Source: Maricaulis sp963975345
Lineage (GTDB): Bacteria > Pseudomonadota > Alphaproteobacteria > Caulobacterales > Maricaulaceae
Assembly (NCBI RefSeq): GCF_963975345.1
Contig: NZ_CAXBGE010000014.1
Span: forward strand, 18,808-82,807
Direction of reading: 5' to 3'
Length of the DNA: 64,000 nt
Notes under the pieces: generated by a model
Database searches by the model: none
What the model was told of the DNA's origin: nothing
Seen by the model: the letters and a program-made list of their open reading frames with translations, nothing else
In this document: positions 8,617 to 16,665 of the stretch, piece after piece
Layout: each line of letters opens with the position of its first letter
Position numbering within the stretch: the stretch's first letter is position 1
Position numbers and translations under genes: made by a program

Positions 8617-10081
8617 GAGCGCCCTCCTGTCGCAGATAGGCCTTGCGGGCCGTGAGAGCCTTACGTCCCTCCTCGCGATCATCGAAGGGATGCACGACGC
8701 CGGCGACGGTCTGGCCGGTCTCATGCCCCTTGCCGGCCAAAAGCAGGCAATCACCGGGCTGCAGCAGCGCCACGCCACGCGCGATGGCCGCGGCGCGGTC
8801 GGCGATTTCTTCGGCCTCGGGACAACCCTCAAGGATTGCGGCCCGGATCAGGGCCGCATCCTCGGAGCGCGGATTGTCGTCGGTGACAATGACATGATCG
8901 GCCTGGCGCGCCGCGATCGCACCCATCTTGACGCGTTTGGTCGGATCGCGATCACCGCCGCAACCAAACACCAGAATGACGCGGCCACGCGTATGCGGAC
9001 GTGCTGCGCGCAGCAATTTGTCGAGTCCGTCTGGGGTGTGGGCATAATCGACCAGCACCGGCGCCGCCGCCTCGGTCTCGCCAACTTTTTCAAGCCGCCC
9101 CGGAACCCCGCCCAATTCGCCCAGCGTCTTGAGGACAATTTCGAGTGCGACACCCTCGGTCAGGGCAATGGCGGCCGCGCCGAGCGCGTTGAGGATTTGG
9201 AACTCGCCGACCAGCGGCACGTCGACATGATATTCAACACCGCGCCAGGCGAAGACAACATCTTGGCTCGCCGGGCGCGGGGTGATTTCACGGATTTGCA
9301 GATCGCTGCCGCGCCAACCGATCGTCACCAGCTGCAGCCCACGCGTCCGCGCCAGATCCGCCATGCGTCCACCCCACTCGGAATCGACATTGATCACGGC
9401 GCCAGCGCCATCGGGCAGGCGCTCGGTGAACAGCATTGCTTTGGACGCGAAGTAATCGTCAAAGTCGGGATGATAATCGAGATGATCCTGGGTCAGATTG
9501 GTAAAGGCGCCAATCGCCAGTCGCGCGCCATCCATCCGCCTTTGCTTCAACCCATGGCTGGAAGCCTCCATCGCCAGATGCGTCACACCATCGGCAGCGA
9601 GCGCATCGAGCGCCTGGTGCAGCGCGACGGCGTCGGGTGTGGTGTAGCCGGTGGTCTCGAGCGAGGCGCCGCGCGCCACGCCGAGCGTACCCAGGCTGGC
9701 GCCGTCTATCCCGGCGGCGGTCCAGATCTGGCGCAGGAATTCCACCGTCGAGCTTTTGCCATTGGTGCCAGTGATCGCCACGATATGGCCCGGCTGGCGC
9801 GGATAGAAACGCGCCGCCATCGCCGCCAGTGCGGCGGCGGCATCTGCGGCGACAATGACGGGCACATCGAGTTCAGGGATCGCCTGGTCCGACAGGATTG
9901 CGACCGCACCTTGCGCGACAGCTTTCGCCGCAAAGGCGCGTCCGTGCAGTTTGACTCCGGGCAGAGCGGCAAACAGAAAGCCCGGCTTCACAGCCCGGCT
10001 ATCCAGCGTCAGACCCGCGATCTCGATCCGGTCGGTCGCGGGCGTTGCTTGCGCGGGGTCGAGCAGTTCGGACAGGGTCAA
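8609..10081 (-). CDS. murE: UDP-N-acetylmuramoyl-tripeptide synthetase, meso-diaminopimelate-adding
   Basis: Mur ligase adding the third stem residue. 490 residues; P-loop GTNGKSS at 105-111, SSHGLKQRRMDG and FTNLTQDHLDYH in the central domain. The C-terminal domain has DNPR at 402-405; this motif is known to select meso-diaminopimelate over lysine, so the wall should be of the usual Gram-negative A1-gamma type. It overlaps ftsI by 4 bp upstream and murF by 8 bp downstream. Confidence 0.97.
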   Translation of the reverse strand: MTLSELLDPAQATPATDRIEIAGLTLDSRAVKPGFLFAALPGVKLHGRAFAAKAVAQGAVAILSDQAIPELDVPVIVAADAAAALAAMAARFYPRQPGHIVAITGTNGKSSTVEFLRQIWTAAGIDGASLGTLGVARGASLETTGYTTPDAVALHQALDALAADGVTHLAMEASSHGLKQRRMDGARLAIGAFTNLTQDHLDYHPDFDDYFASKAMLFTERLPDGAGAVINVDSEWGGRMADLARTRGLQLVTIGWRGSDLQIREITPRPASQDVVFAWRGVEYHVDVPLVGEFQILNALGAAAIALTEGVALEIVLKTLGELGGVPGRLEKVGETEAAAPVLVDYAHTPDGLDKLLRAARPHTRGRVILVFGCGGDRDPTKRVKMGAIAARQADHVIVTDDNPRSEDAALIRAAILEGCPEAEEIADRAAAIARGVALLQPGDCLLLAGKGHETGQTVAGVVHPFDDREEGRKALTARKAYLRQEGAHA

Positions 10082-11832
10082 GGGATCGGCTCCGGCATGA
10101 GTGCCGCGCGAACCATGGCCGCACGCTCACTATGATCAGCATTCGAACGCTCAACCCCGAGGATCGGTGCAATGCGCGAGACAATCGCACTCACCGCCGG
10201 CGCCGCCGTCCAGCCACCGGTGGCATAGCCGTGCGTTGCTGCAGTTCCCTGCGGCTCGTCGAGCAGGACCAGAATGGCGTATTGCGGATCATTATAGGGA
10301 AAAACGGCCGAGAATGAGGAGATCAGACGGTTGCGGTCATAGCCGCCGCGCGATGGTTTTTCCGCCGTGCCGGTCTTGCCGGCGACCAGATAGCCAGGCG
10401 CCTCGGCGCGGCCGCCCGTGCCATCGGTGACGTTTTCACGCATCAGCGTCATGACATCCTGCGCCGCCTGGGCGTCGAGCACCCGCTCACCGACAATCGT
10501 CTCGTCTGCGGCAACAGGTTGCAGGGTCGGAGCAACATAAATTCCGCCATTGGCGATGGCTGCGAAGGCGGCAATCGTGGCGATGGGGCTGACGGCGAGG
10601 CCGTGGCCATAGGAGATGGTCGCGGTTTCCGTCGGTCCCCAATTGCGCGGCAGCAGTGGATCGGCGCTTTCGGCCAACTCGATCGGCGCGCGCTCAAGCA
10701 GACGCATCCGCCCGAGAAACTCTCTCTGCGCCTCGGCGCCGACTTCCAGCGCAATCCGTGAGGAGCCGATATTGGACGAGTGAATGAAGATTTCCGACAG
10801 GGTGAGCCAGCGATTTTCGCCATGATAATCATGGATCGTATAGCCGCCGATCTGCAGCGGCTCGGTCGCGTCATAGCCGCTTTCCAGCGTTGCGGTGCCT
10901 GCCTCCAACGCCATCGCGACGGTGAAGGCCTTGAAGGTCGAGCCCATTTCATAGACCGACTGGGCACTGCGATTGAGGCGCTCATCGCTGGACGCATCAT
11001 TGGGGCGGTTGGGATCAAAATCGGGCAGCGACACCATGCCGACAATCTCGCCGGTGCGCACATTCATCACGATACCCGATGCGGCGAGCGCTCGGTATTC
11101 CGCCATCGTCGTGCGCAGAACTTCGTCGAGGTGGAATTGCACGCCCATATCGATCGACAGCGCTACCGGACGGCCATCGCTGGAGGACAGCGCGGCATCG
11201 AAGGAGCGCTCAGCGCCGGCCAAGCCATTCATATCGCGGTCGGTATAGCCCACCACATGCGCCGCCAGCCGGCCGCGCGGATAGATGCGCCGCGGTTCAA
11301 TGCGAAAATCCAGCCCAGGAAGGCCTAGCGAGAAAACGGCCTGGCGCTGCCGCGGCGTCAAATTCCTTTGGATCCAAACAAAACGCCGGTGCGAGGATAA
11401 TTCCCGCGTCACCGCTTCCACATCAAGGTCCGGCAGGACCGTCGACAATGACTGCGCCGCCTCGGACGCATCCCAGACCAGGGTCGGGTCAGCAAACAGC
11501 GAATAGGTTTGCAGCGTCGTCGCCAGCACTTGGCCGGTGCGATCAAACAGATCGCCACGCATCGGCTCGGAGGCAACCGGACGCGGCGTCGCGGCATGGG
11601 CCGGGCTGGTCACGGCCAGTTCGACAGCGCGCAGGCCGAGAATTGCGAAACTTAGCGCCAGCGTCAGGCCGACAATGCGAAGCCGGCCGCGCGCCGCATC
11701 CAGCGCCCGGATTTCTGTGCTCTCAATCCGCAATAGCCGTGACATGTCCGCCGGCGCAGCCTCGGCCATCGGCGGCGGTCCGACACGGTGCGACTCGGCT
11801 GATATTTGACGGCGAAAGGGCCACCAGCGCAT
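10078..11832 (-). CDS. ftsI: Septal peptidoglycan transpeptidase, class B penicillin-binding protein (PBP3)
   Basis: Division-specific DD-transpeptidase that cross-links septal peptidoglycan together with FtsW. 584 residues: a basic cytoplasmic tail of about 50 residues, one membrane helix (about 53-73), a pedestal domain starting with the RGDLFDRTG motif (92-100), and the transpeptidase domain with STFK (298-301, nucleophile S298), SSN (352-354) and KTG (486-488). The three active-site motifs are complete and there is no PASTA repeat. The start codon overlaps the ftsL stop by one base. Confidence 0.97.
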   Translation of the reverse strand: MRWWPFRRQISAESHRVGPPPMAEAAPADMSRLLRIESTEIRALDAARGRLRIVGLTLALSFAILGLRAVELAVTSPAHAATPRPVASEPMRGDLFDRTGQVLATTLQTYSLFADPTLVWDASEAAQSLSTVLPDLDVEAVTRELSSHRRFVWIQRNLTPRQRQAVFSLGLPGLDFRIEPRRIYPRGRLAAHVVGYTDRDMNGLAGAERSFDAALSSSDGRPVALSIDMGVQFHLDEVLRTTMAEYRALAASGIVMNVRTGEIVGMVSLPDFDPNRPNDASSDERLNRSAQSVYEMGSTFKAFTVAMALEAGTATLESGYDATEPLQIGGYTIHDYHGENRWLTLSEIFIHSSNIGSSRIALEVGAEAQREFLGRMRLLERAPIELAESADPLLPRNWGPTETATISYGHGLAVSPIATIAAFAAIANGGIYVAPTLQPVAADETIVGERVLDAQAAQDVMTLMRENVTDGTGGRAEAPGYLVAGKTGTAEKPSRGGYDRNRLISSFSAVFPYNDPQYAILVLLDEPQGTAATHGYATGGWTAAPAVSAIVSRIAPILGVERSNADHSERAAMVRAALMPEPIP

Positions 11833-12215
11833 CAGTGCGACCCCCCAACCTCGCGCGGCTCGGCAAGCGCCAAGGCCTGATCGGACTGGGCGACCAGCAA
11901 GCCATCATTGCGGATCGACTCAACCTCGCCAACGGTTTCGGCCAGCAATGGCAAATCGCTCAGCGCGACTTCATGGCTTGGGTCGAGCGGTTCGAATCCG
12001 AGATAACGCCGCGCCAGCAGACGCAGGCGTTCCGGGTCTTCCAGATGCGCGATCTCGACATTGAGAACATTGATCTGCCGCCGCTCCTCGACCAGTTGCG
12101 ACTGGATTCCCTCCAACCGCTCCTGGGAGTTCTTGGCTTCGGTCTTGGCGACATAGAGCGCGCCAGCCAGGGCGACAGCAACGACGAGGGCAATTGCATT
12201 GAACGTACGGATCAT
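11832..12215 (-). CDS. ftsL: Cell division protein FtsL
   Basis: Small bitopic divisome protein expected to form the FtsQLB/FtsLB coiled coil. 127 residues: a short N-terminus, one membrane helix (about 5-23), and then a heptad-like helix with leucines and hydrophobics from about 28 to 70. The conserved LEDPERLRLLARRYLGFEPL segment follows (about 57-77). Sequence conservation in this family is low; the identification rests on size, topology and its place between rsmH and ftsI. It overlaps both neighbours (4 bp and 1 bp). Confidence 0.93.
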   Translation of the reverse strand: MIRTFNAIALVVAVALAGALYVAKTEAKNSQERLEGIQSQLVEERRQINVLNVEIAHLEDPERLRLLARRYLGFEPLDPSHEVALSDLPLLAETVGEVESIRNDGLLVAQSDQALALAEPREVGGSH

Positions 12216-13213
12216 AACACTGCCTCCAGACGCGCAAGCGACACAACATTCTTCGGCGACTCCGACAGCGCAGCCCAGGCTGGCGCTTCGGTACGAATGG
12301 CAACACGCAATTTGGCGGAACGGGACCGCGGATTGACCGCAATTTCAGCCTCGCTGGCGGCGCTCGCCTTGCGGTGCAGCAGAGAAAAGCTGGGACTGAT
12401 GACAGGACCGGTTTCCACTGCGGGCGCATGGCGCGAGCCACCCCCTCCTGCCTGCCCGGTGCGGGCCCGCAAGAAGTCCTTCACCATGCGGTCCTCCAGT
12501 GAATGGAAGGTAACCACGACGAGGCGGCCGAGCGGCGCGAGAATTTCCTCAGCGGCCTCGAGCGCACGGGCCAATTCGCCCAACTCGTCATTGACGTAAA
12601 TCCGCAAGGCTTGAAAGACTTTGGTGGCTGGGTGAATCTTTGAGTGTTTTCCGCCCGTTGCCCGCGTCACAATCGCGGCGAGCCGGTCCGTCGTCTCGAT
12701 GGGAGCCTCGGTGCGGGCCTCGACAATCTGCTTGGCGATCCGGCGCGAGCGGCGCTCATCGCCGTAAACATAAAATATGTCTGCAAGCTCTGCTTCACTC
12801 AACAGATTGACCGCATCTGCGGCGCTGGCACCATCGCGCGCCATGCGCATGTCGAGCGGGCCGGCGCGCATGAAGGAAAAACCGCGCTCGGCCTGGTCGA
12901 TCTGCATCGAGGAGACGCCGATATCGAGCACGATGCCATCAACCGTCTCACCGCCATTGGCGTGGATCACCTCGGCCATTTTCGAGAACGGTGCCTGGAC
13001 AAACACGAAGCGTCCGCCGGATGCCTTACCCAGCTGTTCGGCGGCAAGAACAACGCTCGGATCGCGATCAATTCCGATCAGACGGCAATCGGCGGCCGAC
13101 AATATGGCGCGCGAATAACCGCCGGCGCCAAACGTGCCATCGATATAGAGCCCGCCATCATGCGGATCGAGCGCACGCACAACTTCGTCCAGCATCACCG
13201 GGAGATGGCTCAT
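12212..13213 (-). CDS. rsmH: 16S rRNA (cytosine-1402-N4)-methyltransferase
   Basis: SAM-dependent methyltransferase (formerly MraW) that N4-methylates C1402 in the ribosomal P site. 333 residues from the ATG at 13213 (MSHLPVMLDEVV), which overlaps the mraZ stop by 4 bp. A longer open frame up to 13315 exists only inside mraZ. The SAM-binding loop DGTFGAGG is at 25-32. LDIGVSSMQIDQAERGFSF and the PATKVFQALRIYVNDEL segment are diagnostic of the family. Second gene of the dcw operon. Confidence 0.97.
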   Translation of the reverse strand: MSHLPVMLDEVVRALDPHDGGLYIDGTFGAGGYSRAILSAADCRLIGIDRDPSVVLAAEQLGKASGGRFVFVQAPFSKMAEVIHANGGETVDGIVLDIGVSSMQIDQAERGFSFMRAGPLDMRMARDGASAADAVNLLSEAELADIFYVYGDERRSRRIAKQIVEARTEAPIETTDRLAAIVTRATGGKHSKIHPATKVFQALRIYVNDELGELARALEAAEEILAPLGRLVVVTFHSLEDRMVKDFLRARTGQAGGGGSRHAPAVETGPVISPSFSLLHRKASAASEAEIAVNPRSRSAKLRVAIRTEAPAWAALSESPKNVVSLARLEAVL

Positions 13214-13671
13214 GACCCACCCCCATTGCGCGGAACCAGGCGCAAGGAGCGCTTGTTCTCGCGGGCAAAGGCGCGCGCCGAAGCCTGGTGCTCGGCATAA
13301 ACGTCGGGCGACCACAGCTCGAAGCGCGAACCGAGACCGACAAAGGTCGCCTTCGCATCGAGCCCTGCATGATCAATCAATTCCTTGGGCAGTGTGACGC
13401 GGCCATTGGCATCGAAGGCGAGCGGTTTGGCAGCGCCGAAAATGGCGCGCTCAAACGCGATGCGCGCCTCATCATAGGGATCCATATCCTCGATCAGGCG
13501 CTGATAGCTTTCAAGCAGGGCTTGGCCGCCGCCTTCCAGATAGGGACCATCGAATGAGGGCCAGACAATAATGCCGTCGAACACACCACCGCGCACCACA
13601 GAACGGAAGTCGGCTGGCACCGAAACCCGTCCCTTGGCGTCAACGCCATTGATGGTGGTCGATAAAAACAC
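13210..13671 (-). CDS. mraZ: Transcriptional regulator MraZ, first gene of the dcw operon
   Basis: DNA-binding protein with two AbrB/SpoVT-like beta-strand modules, known in other bacteria to bind repeats upstream of its own gene and to repress the dcw operon. 153 residues. The first module contains DAKGRVSVPADFRS (near 10-23) and the second DANGRVTLPKELIDHAG (near 86-102), the duplicated signature of the family. The start appears to be GTG at 13671 with a GGGGAG stretch 12 bases upstream. Candidate MraZ boxes lie 50-75 bp upstream of it. Confidence 0.95.
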   Translation of the reverse strand: MFLSTTINGVDAKGRVSVPADFRSVVRGGVFDGIIVWPSFDGPYLEGGGQALLESYQRLIEDMDPYDEARIAFERAIFGAAKPLAFDANGRVTLPKELIDHAGLDAKATFVGLGSRFELWSPDVYAEHQASARAFARENKRSLRLVPRNGGGS

Positions 13672-13689
13672 GCTCGAATTGCTCCCCGC

Positions 13690-13745
13690 CCATACTGATC
13701 GATCCCCGTATGGTTAACCATGGGATAACATGGGATCAGATGGGA
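13690..13745 (-). promoter_or_regulatory. Candidate MraZ operator: three TGGGA boxes with 10-bp period, plus a palindrome
   Basis: TGGGA occurs at 13721, 13731 and 13741 on the plus strand, with start positions exactly 10 bp apart, that is, five-base boxes separated by five bases. This is the spacing described for MraZ sites in Escherichia coli. Next to them is a perfect 12-bp palindrome ATGGTTAACCAT (13710-13721), and a CCATAC/GTATGG dyad spans 13690-13713. The boxes read as TCCCA on the mraZ coding strand. That MraZ binds here is inference from position and spacing. I could not place a convincing -35/-10 pair. Confidence 0.7.
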
Positions 13746-13879
13746 AACAACGCCGAAAGCATCGATTTCTTTGGTTTGGGGCGCCTTTTGAAGTAATCAA
13801 ATATGGCTAAATTGAGAACATCAAGGGAACATTAAGTTAATATCCACAGGGCAGTGGAAGCAGATGTCGGGAGAAGTGC

Positions 13880-14273
<394 letters not shown>

Positions 14274-14370
14274 GGGGATGTATGTGGTTGAAGTGGGGGG
14301 TGGGGTCAAGCGGTGGGGGATGCGGGGGTGGGCATGCTGTCCCAAGGTCCACACGGCCTCGAACCTCATC
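14274..14370. other. Short G-rich intergenic stretch upstream of rnpB, candidate G-quadruplex
   Basis: On the plus strand five runs of three or more G occur close together at 14295-14300, 14302-14305, 14315-14319, 14324-14328 and 14330-14332, separated by loops of 1, 9, 4 and 1 bases. This satisfies the usual four-tract G-quadruplex pattern. It lies directly upstream of the 5' end of rnpB, where its promoter must be. Folding and any effect on transcription are inference. Confidence 0.5.
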
Positions 14371-14700
14371 CTATGTGATGGCAGCGATCACAAGCGCCAC
14401 AATCAGCGCAAGAAAAAGAACGGCAGTCACCTTCCAAATAAGACGATTGGTCGTCCTGCTCCCGAATTTGACCCGGGAAAGATTGGTGAGAATTTTCTCC
14501 CGATTGATCGTGAAATTGAGCAATCCCAGAAACAGGAGCGTGATCAGGATGCCTACGAAAATACCCACTCGGATTCCGCCATCCAGGCCCATCTCCAGGC
14601 CCGTAACATCGGCGAATTGAAAGGCGACAAAATACCAGGCAGGTGCCGCGAAAAGGACCAATAGCCGCAAGGTCAGAAACCAATCGATGGTCTTGTTCAT
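14371..14700 (-). CDS. Small three-helix membrane protein, function unknown
   Basis: I do not recognise this 109-residue protein. From the ATG at 14700 (MNKTIDWFLTLRLL) it shows three hydrophobic segments at roughly 7-28, 42-62 and 86-108. A basic loop lies between the second and third (NREKILTNLSRVKFGSRTTN), placing that loop in the cytoplasm. The open frame continues upstream to 14865 without hydrophobic or conserved features, across a low-complexity stretch, so the shorter form is preferred. It stands alone between rnpB and a composite repeat. No pathway can be suggested. Confidence 0.6.
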   Translation of the reverse strand: MNKTIDWFLTLRLLVLFAAPAWYFVAFQFADVTGLEMGLDGGIRVGIFVGILITLLFLGLLNFTINREKILTNLSRVKFGSRTTNRLIWKVTAVLFLALIVALVIAAIT

Positions 14701-14820
14701 TTCACGCCCCAGATGCCGCGCGCACCCCGTCGCCGAAACTGTAACACCAGGGAAGACACGCGAATACCCACGATTTGCCTGCAAGCATCTCCCCCTCAAA
14801 TCCCACGCTGCGCTCCAAAT

Positions 14821-15165
14821 TCTCCCGCCCTCGCCGGGCAGAGCCATCCCTAAAATCCTTGCCAAGCAAGGGCGCCAGACTGGTTTTCAGGGCAGGTTGT
14901 GGCCGGCCGAGGGCCATTTCCTCCAATAGATCCGGCCACATTTTTCCCCGCGATGGGCGGCGCTCCTCCAGGGGAAGATGGTGTGCTCGGTGTTGGAGCG
15001 GTGCGCAATCGTCGGCTTATCCATCACCAAAGTCACAATACATCGTCATCCCAGCGCAGGCTGGGACCCAGATTCACGCGCCACGATCTGATTGATTTAG
15101 CGCCAGTTTTCCATCCGTCCCGCGCTACGAACTGGGTTCCAGCCTGCGCTGGAATGACGATTTAT
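14821..15165. repeat. Composite intergenic repeat, copy A
   Basis: Non-coding. The right half is a large inverted repeat: 30-nt arms at 15042-15071 and 15132-15161 match at 28 of 30 positions around a 60-nt centre. Arms of this kind (TCATTCCAGCGCAGGCTGGA and relatives) are a known dispersed palindrome of proteobacteria. Upstream, blocks at about 14848-14883, 14884-14920, 14961-14998 and 15017-15037 match blocks in the same order at 23773-23806, 23892-23928, 23963-24000 and 24011-24030 in copy B. The unit repeated is therefore longer than the palindrome, about 300 bp. The rest of the gap 14701-15193 shows nothing else. Confidence 0.8.
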
Positions 15166-15193
15166 TGAGCCAACTTCTATTTCGGCGCCCAGC

Positions 15194-15682
15194 CTATCCG
15201 GCCCGCTCCACCAGCGCACACCCCGCCTCAGCCAGCCTGTCCCAGGGGAATTTCTCGCCGGGGTCCTGTTTGCGGCCCGGAGCGATATCGGAATGGCCGA
15301 CGACGCCCTCGGGGCCAATCCCATGGCGTCCCATGATGTCGTGCACCAGTTCGATCACGGCGGCGATCTGGATGGCGGGGTAATCGGGCAGGCCGTAATC
15401 ATGGCCGCCATTGACGATCTCGACCCCGATCGAGGCGGAATTGATATCGGTCTCGCCGTGCCAGACGCTGACGCCGGCATGCCAGGCGCGCTTTTCCTCA
15501 TCGACCAGCGCGAAGATGCGGCCATCCTCCTCGACCATGTAATGGGCGCTGACTTCAGCCGCCGGATCGCGCAGTCGCGCCAGCGCCGCCGGGCCGCTCT
15601 CCATGCCGGTATAGTGCAGCACGATCAGCGAGATCGGCAATTTGCGGGTGTTGAAATTGGGCGATGGGGCAGCGATCAGCAT
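15194..15682 (-). CDS. N-acetylmuramoyl-L-alanine amidase (amidase_2 domain, AmiD-like)
   Basis: Zinc amidase predicted to cut the MurNAc-L-Ala bond in peptidoglycan or in recycled muropeptides. 162 residues, essentially one amidase_2 domain. LIVLHYTGM (about 19-27) gives the first zinc histidine, SAHYMVEEDG and AWHAGVSVWHG follow, SIGVEIVNGG is the strand with the conserved Glu, and VVGHSDIAPGRKQDPG supplies the second zinc histidine and catalytic lysine region. No signal peptide is evident, unlike the lipoprotein AmiD, so a cytoplasmic recycling role (AmpD-like) is possible. The ATG overlaps the stop of the EamA gene by one base. Confidence 0.88.
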   Translation of the reverse strand: MLIAAPSPNFNTRKLPISLIVLHYTGMESGPAALARLRDPAAEVSAHYMVEEDGRIFALVDEEKRAWHAGVSVWHGETDINSASIGVEIVNGGHDYGLPDYPAIQIAAVIELVHDIMGRHGIGPEGVVGHSDIAPGRKQDPGEKFPWDRLAEAGCALVERAG

Positions 15683-16596
15683 TACAATACCTTCTCCCGC
15701 GCCAGACCGGCCTCGGGCAGGGCACGGTTGGGCCGCAGGGCGATGATGCCAACCCCGAGCAGGGCCAGACCGCCGCCAACGAACAAGCGCCAGCCATAGG
15801 GGTCGCCGGTGATGGCGATGCCGGATATGACGCCAATCAGGGGCGCCAGCAGGGTGATCGGTGCAATCATGGTCGCATCATAGCGCTGCAGCATTTTGTA
15901 GAACACACCATGGCCGAACACATTCACCAGCAGAACCGTGAACATGACCGTCAGCGCGAAGGCCCAGCCACCGGCCATGCTCCTGGAAATCTGATCCTGC
16001 TCGAACACCAGCGACAAAACCAGCAAAGGCGGCCAGGAAATCATCCCGATCCAGGCCTGCATCCGCATCGAATCCAGCGGCATGCGCTTGACCAGAATCA
16101 TCCCCAGCGCACCGGTGAAGGCGGCGCCGACCCCGAGCAGCAGGCCGAAGGAGAGGCCGCCTATTCCCGGGCGTGCGACGACCAGGATGATGCCGGCGAA
16201 GGCGATGATGATGCCAGTGATGCGCGGCAGGCCAAGCCTTTCCTTCAGCATCACCACAGAGAGCAGGGTCGCGAATGGCACGCCCATCTGCAGCGTGATC
16301 GCCATGCCCGAGGGCGTCGCCCATTGCAGACCAAGGAACATCAGCGAGTATTGCAGCGCGCCCATCGACAGCGCGATCCCGACCATCGCTTTCATATCGC
16401 CGGGTCGCGGCCTCAACCAGGGTGACAGCACCGCCGCCAGCAATGCGAAGCGGATGAAGGCGAAAAACAAAGGCGGTGAGCCTTCGAATCCAGGCACCCA
16501 TCCCGGTGAGCCCGTGATCGAGAATTTCGCGACAACAAAATTGACACCCCAGACGGCACAAACGGCGATCAGGGCGAGGAGATCACGTAAACGCAT
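15682..16596 (-). CDS. EamA (DMT) family transporter
   Basis: 304-residue inner-membrane protein with ten predicted helices arranged as two EamA repeats, the drug/metabolite transporter architecture (RhaT/YdcZ superfamily). The first repeat begins LALIAVCAVWGVNFVVAKFS and ends around GIIIAFAGIILVVARPG; the second starts GLLLGVGAAFTGALGMILVKR and ends GGLALLGVGIIALR. It is likely an exporter of amino acids or small metabolites, but the substrate cannot be read from the sequence. The stop overlaps the start of the amidase gene, so the two form an operon. Confidence 0.9.
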   Translation of the reverse strand: MRLRDLLALIAVCAVWGVNFVVAKFSITGSPGWVPGFEGSPPLFFAFIRFALLAAVLSPWLRPRPGDMKAMVGIALSMGALQYSLMFLGLQWATPSGMAITLQMGVPFATLLSVVMLKERLGLPRITGIIIAFAGIILVVARPGIGGLSFGLLLGVGAAFTGALGMILVKRMPLDSMRMQAWIGMISWPPLLVLSLVFEQDQISRSMAGGWAFALTVMFTVLLVNVFGHGVFYKMLQRYDATMIAPITLLAPLIGVISGIAITGDPYGWRLFVGGGLALLGVGIIALRPNRALPEAGLAREKVL

Positions 16597-16665
16597 ATCG
16601 CTTCATGGACCGGCCCGGCCAGCCACACAAGCGGGCCGGCGTATAGACCGTATGCACGTTTGATG

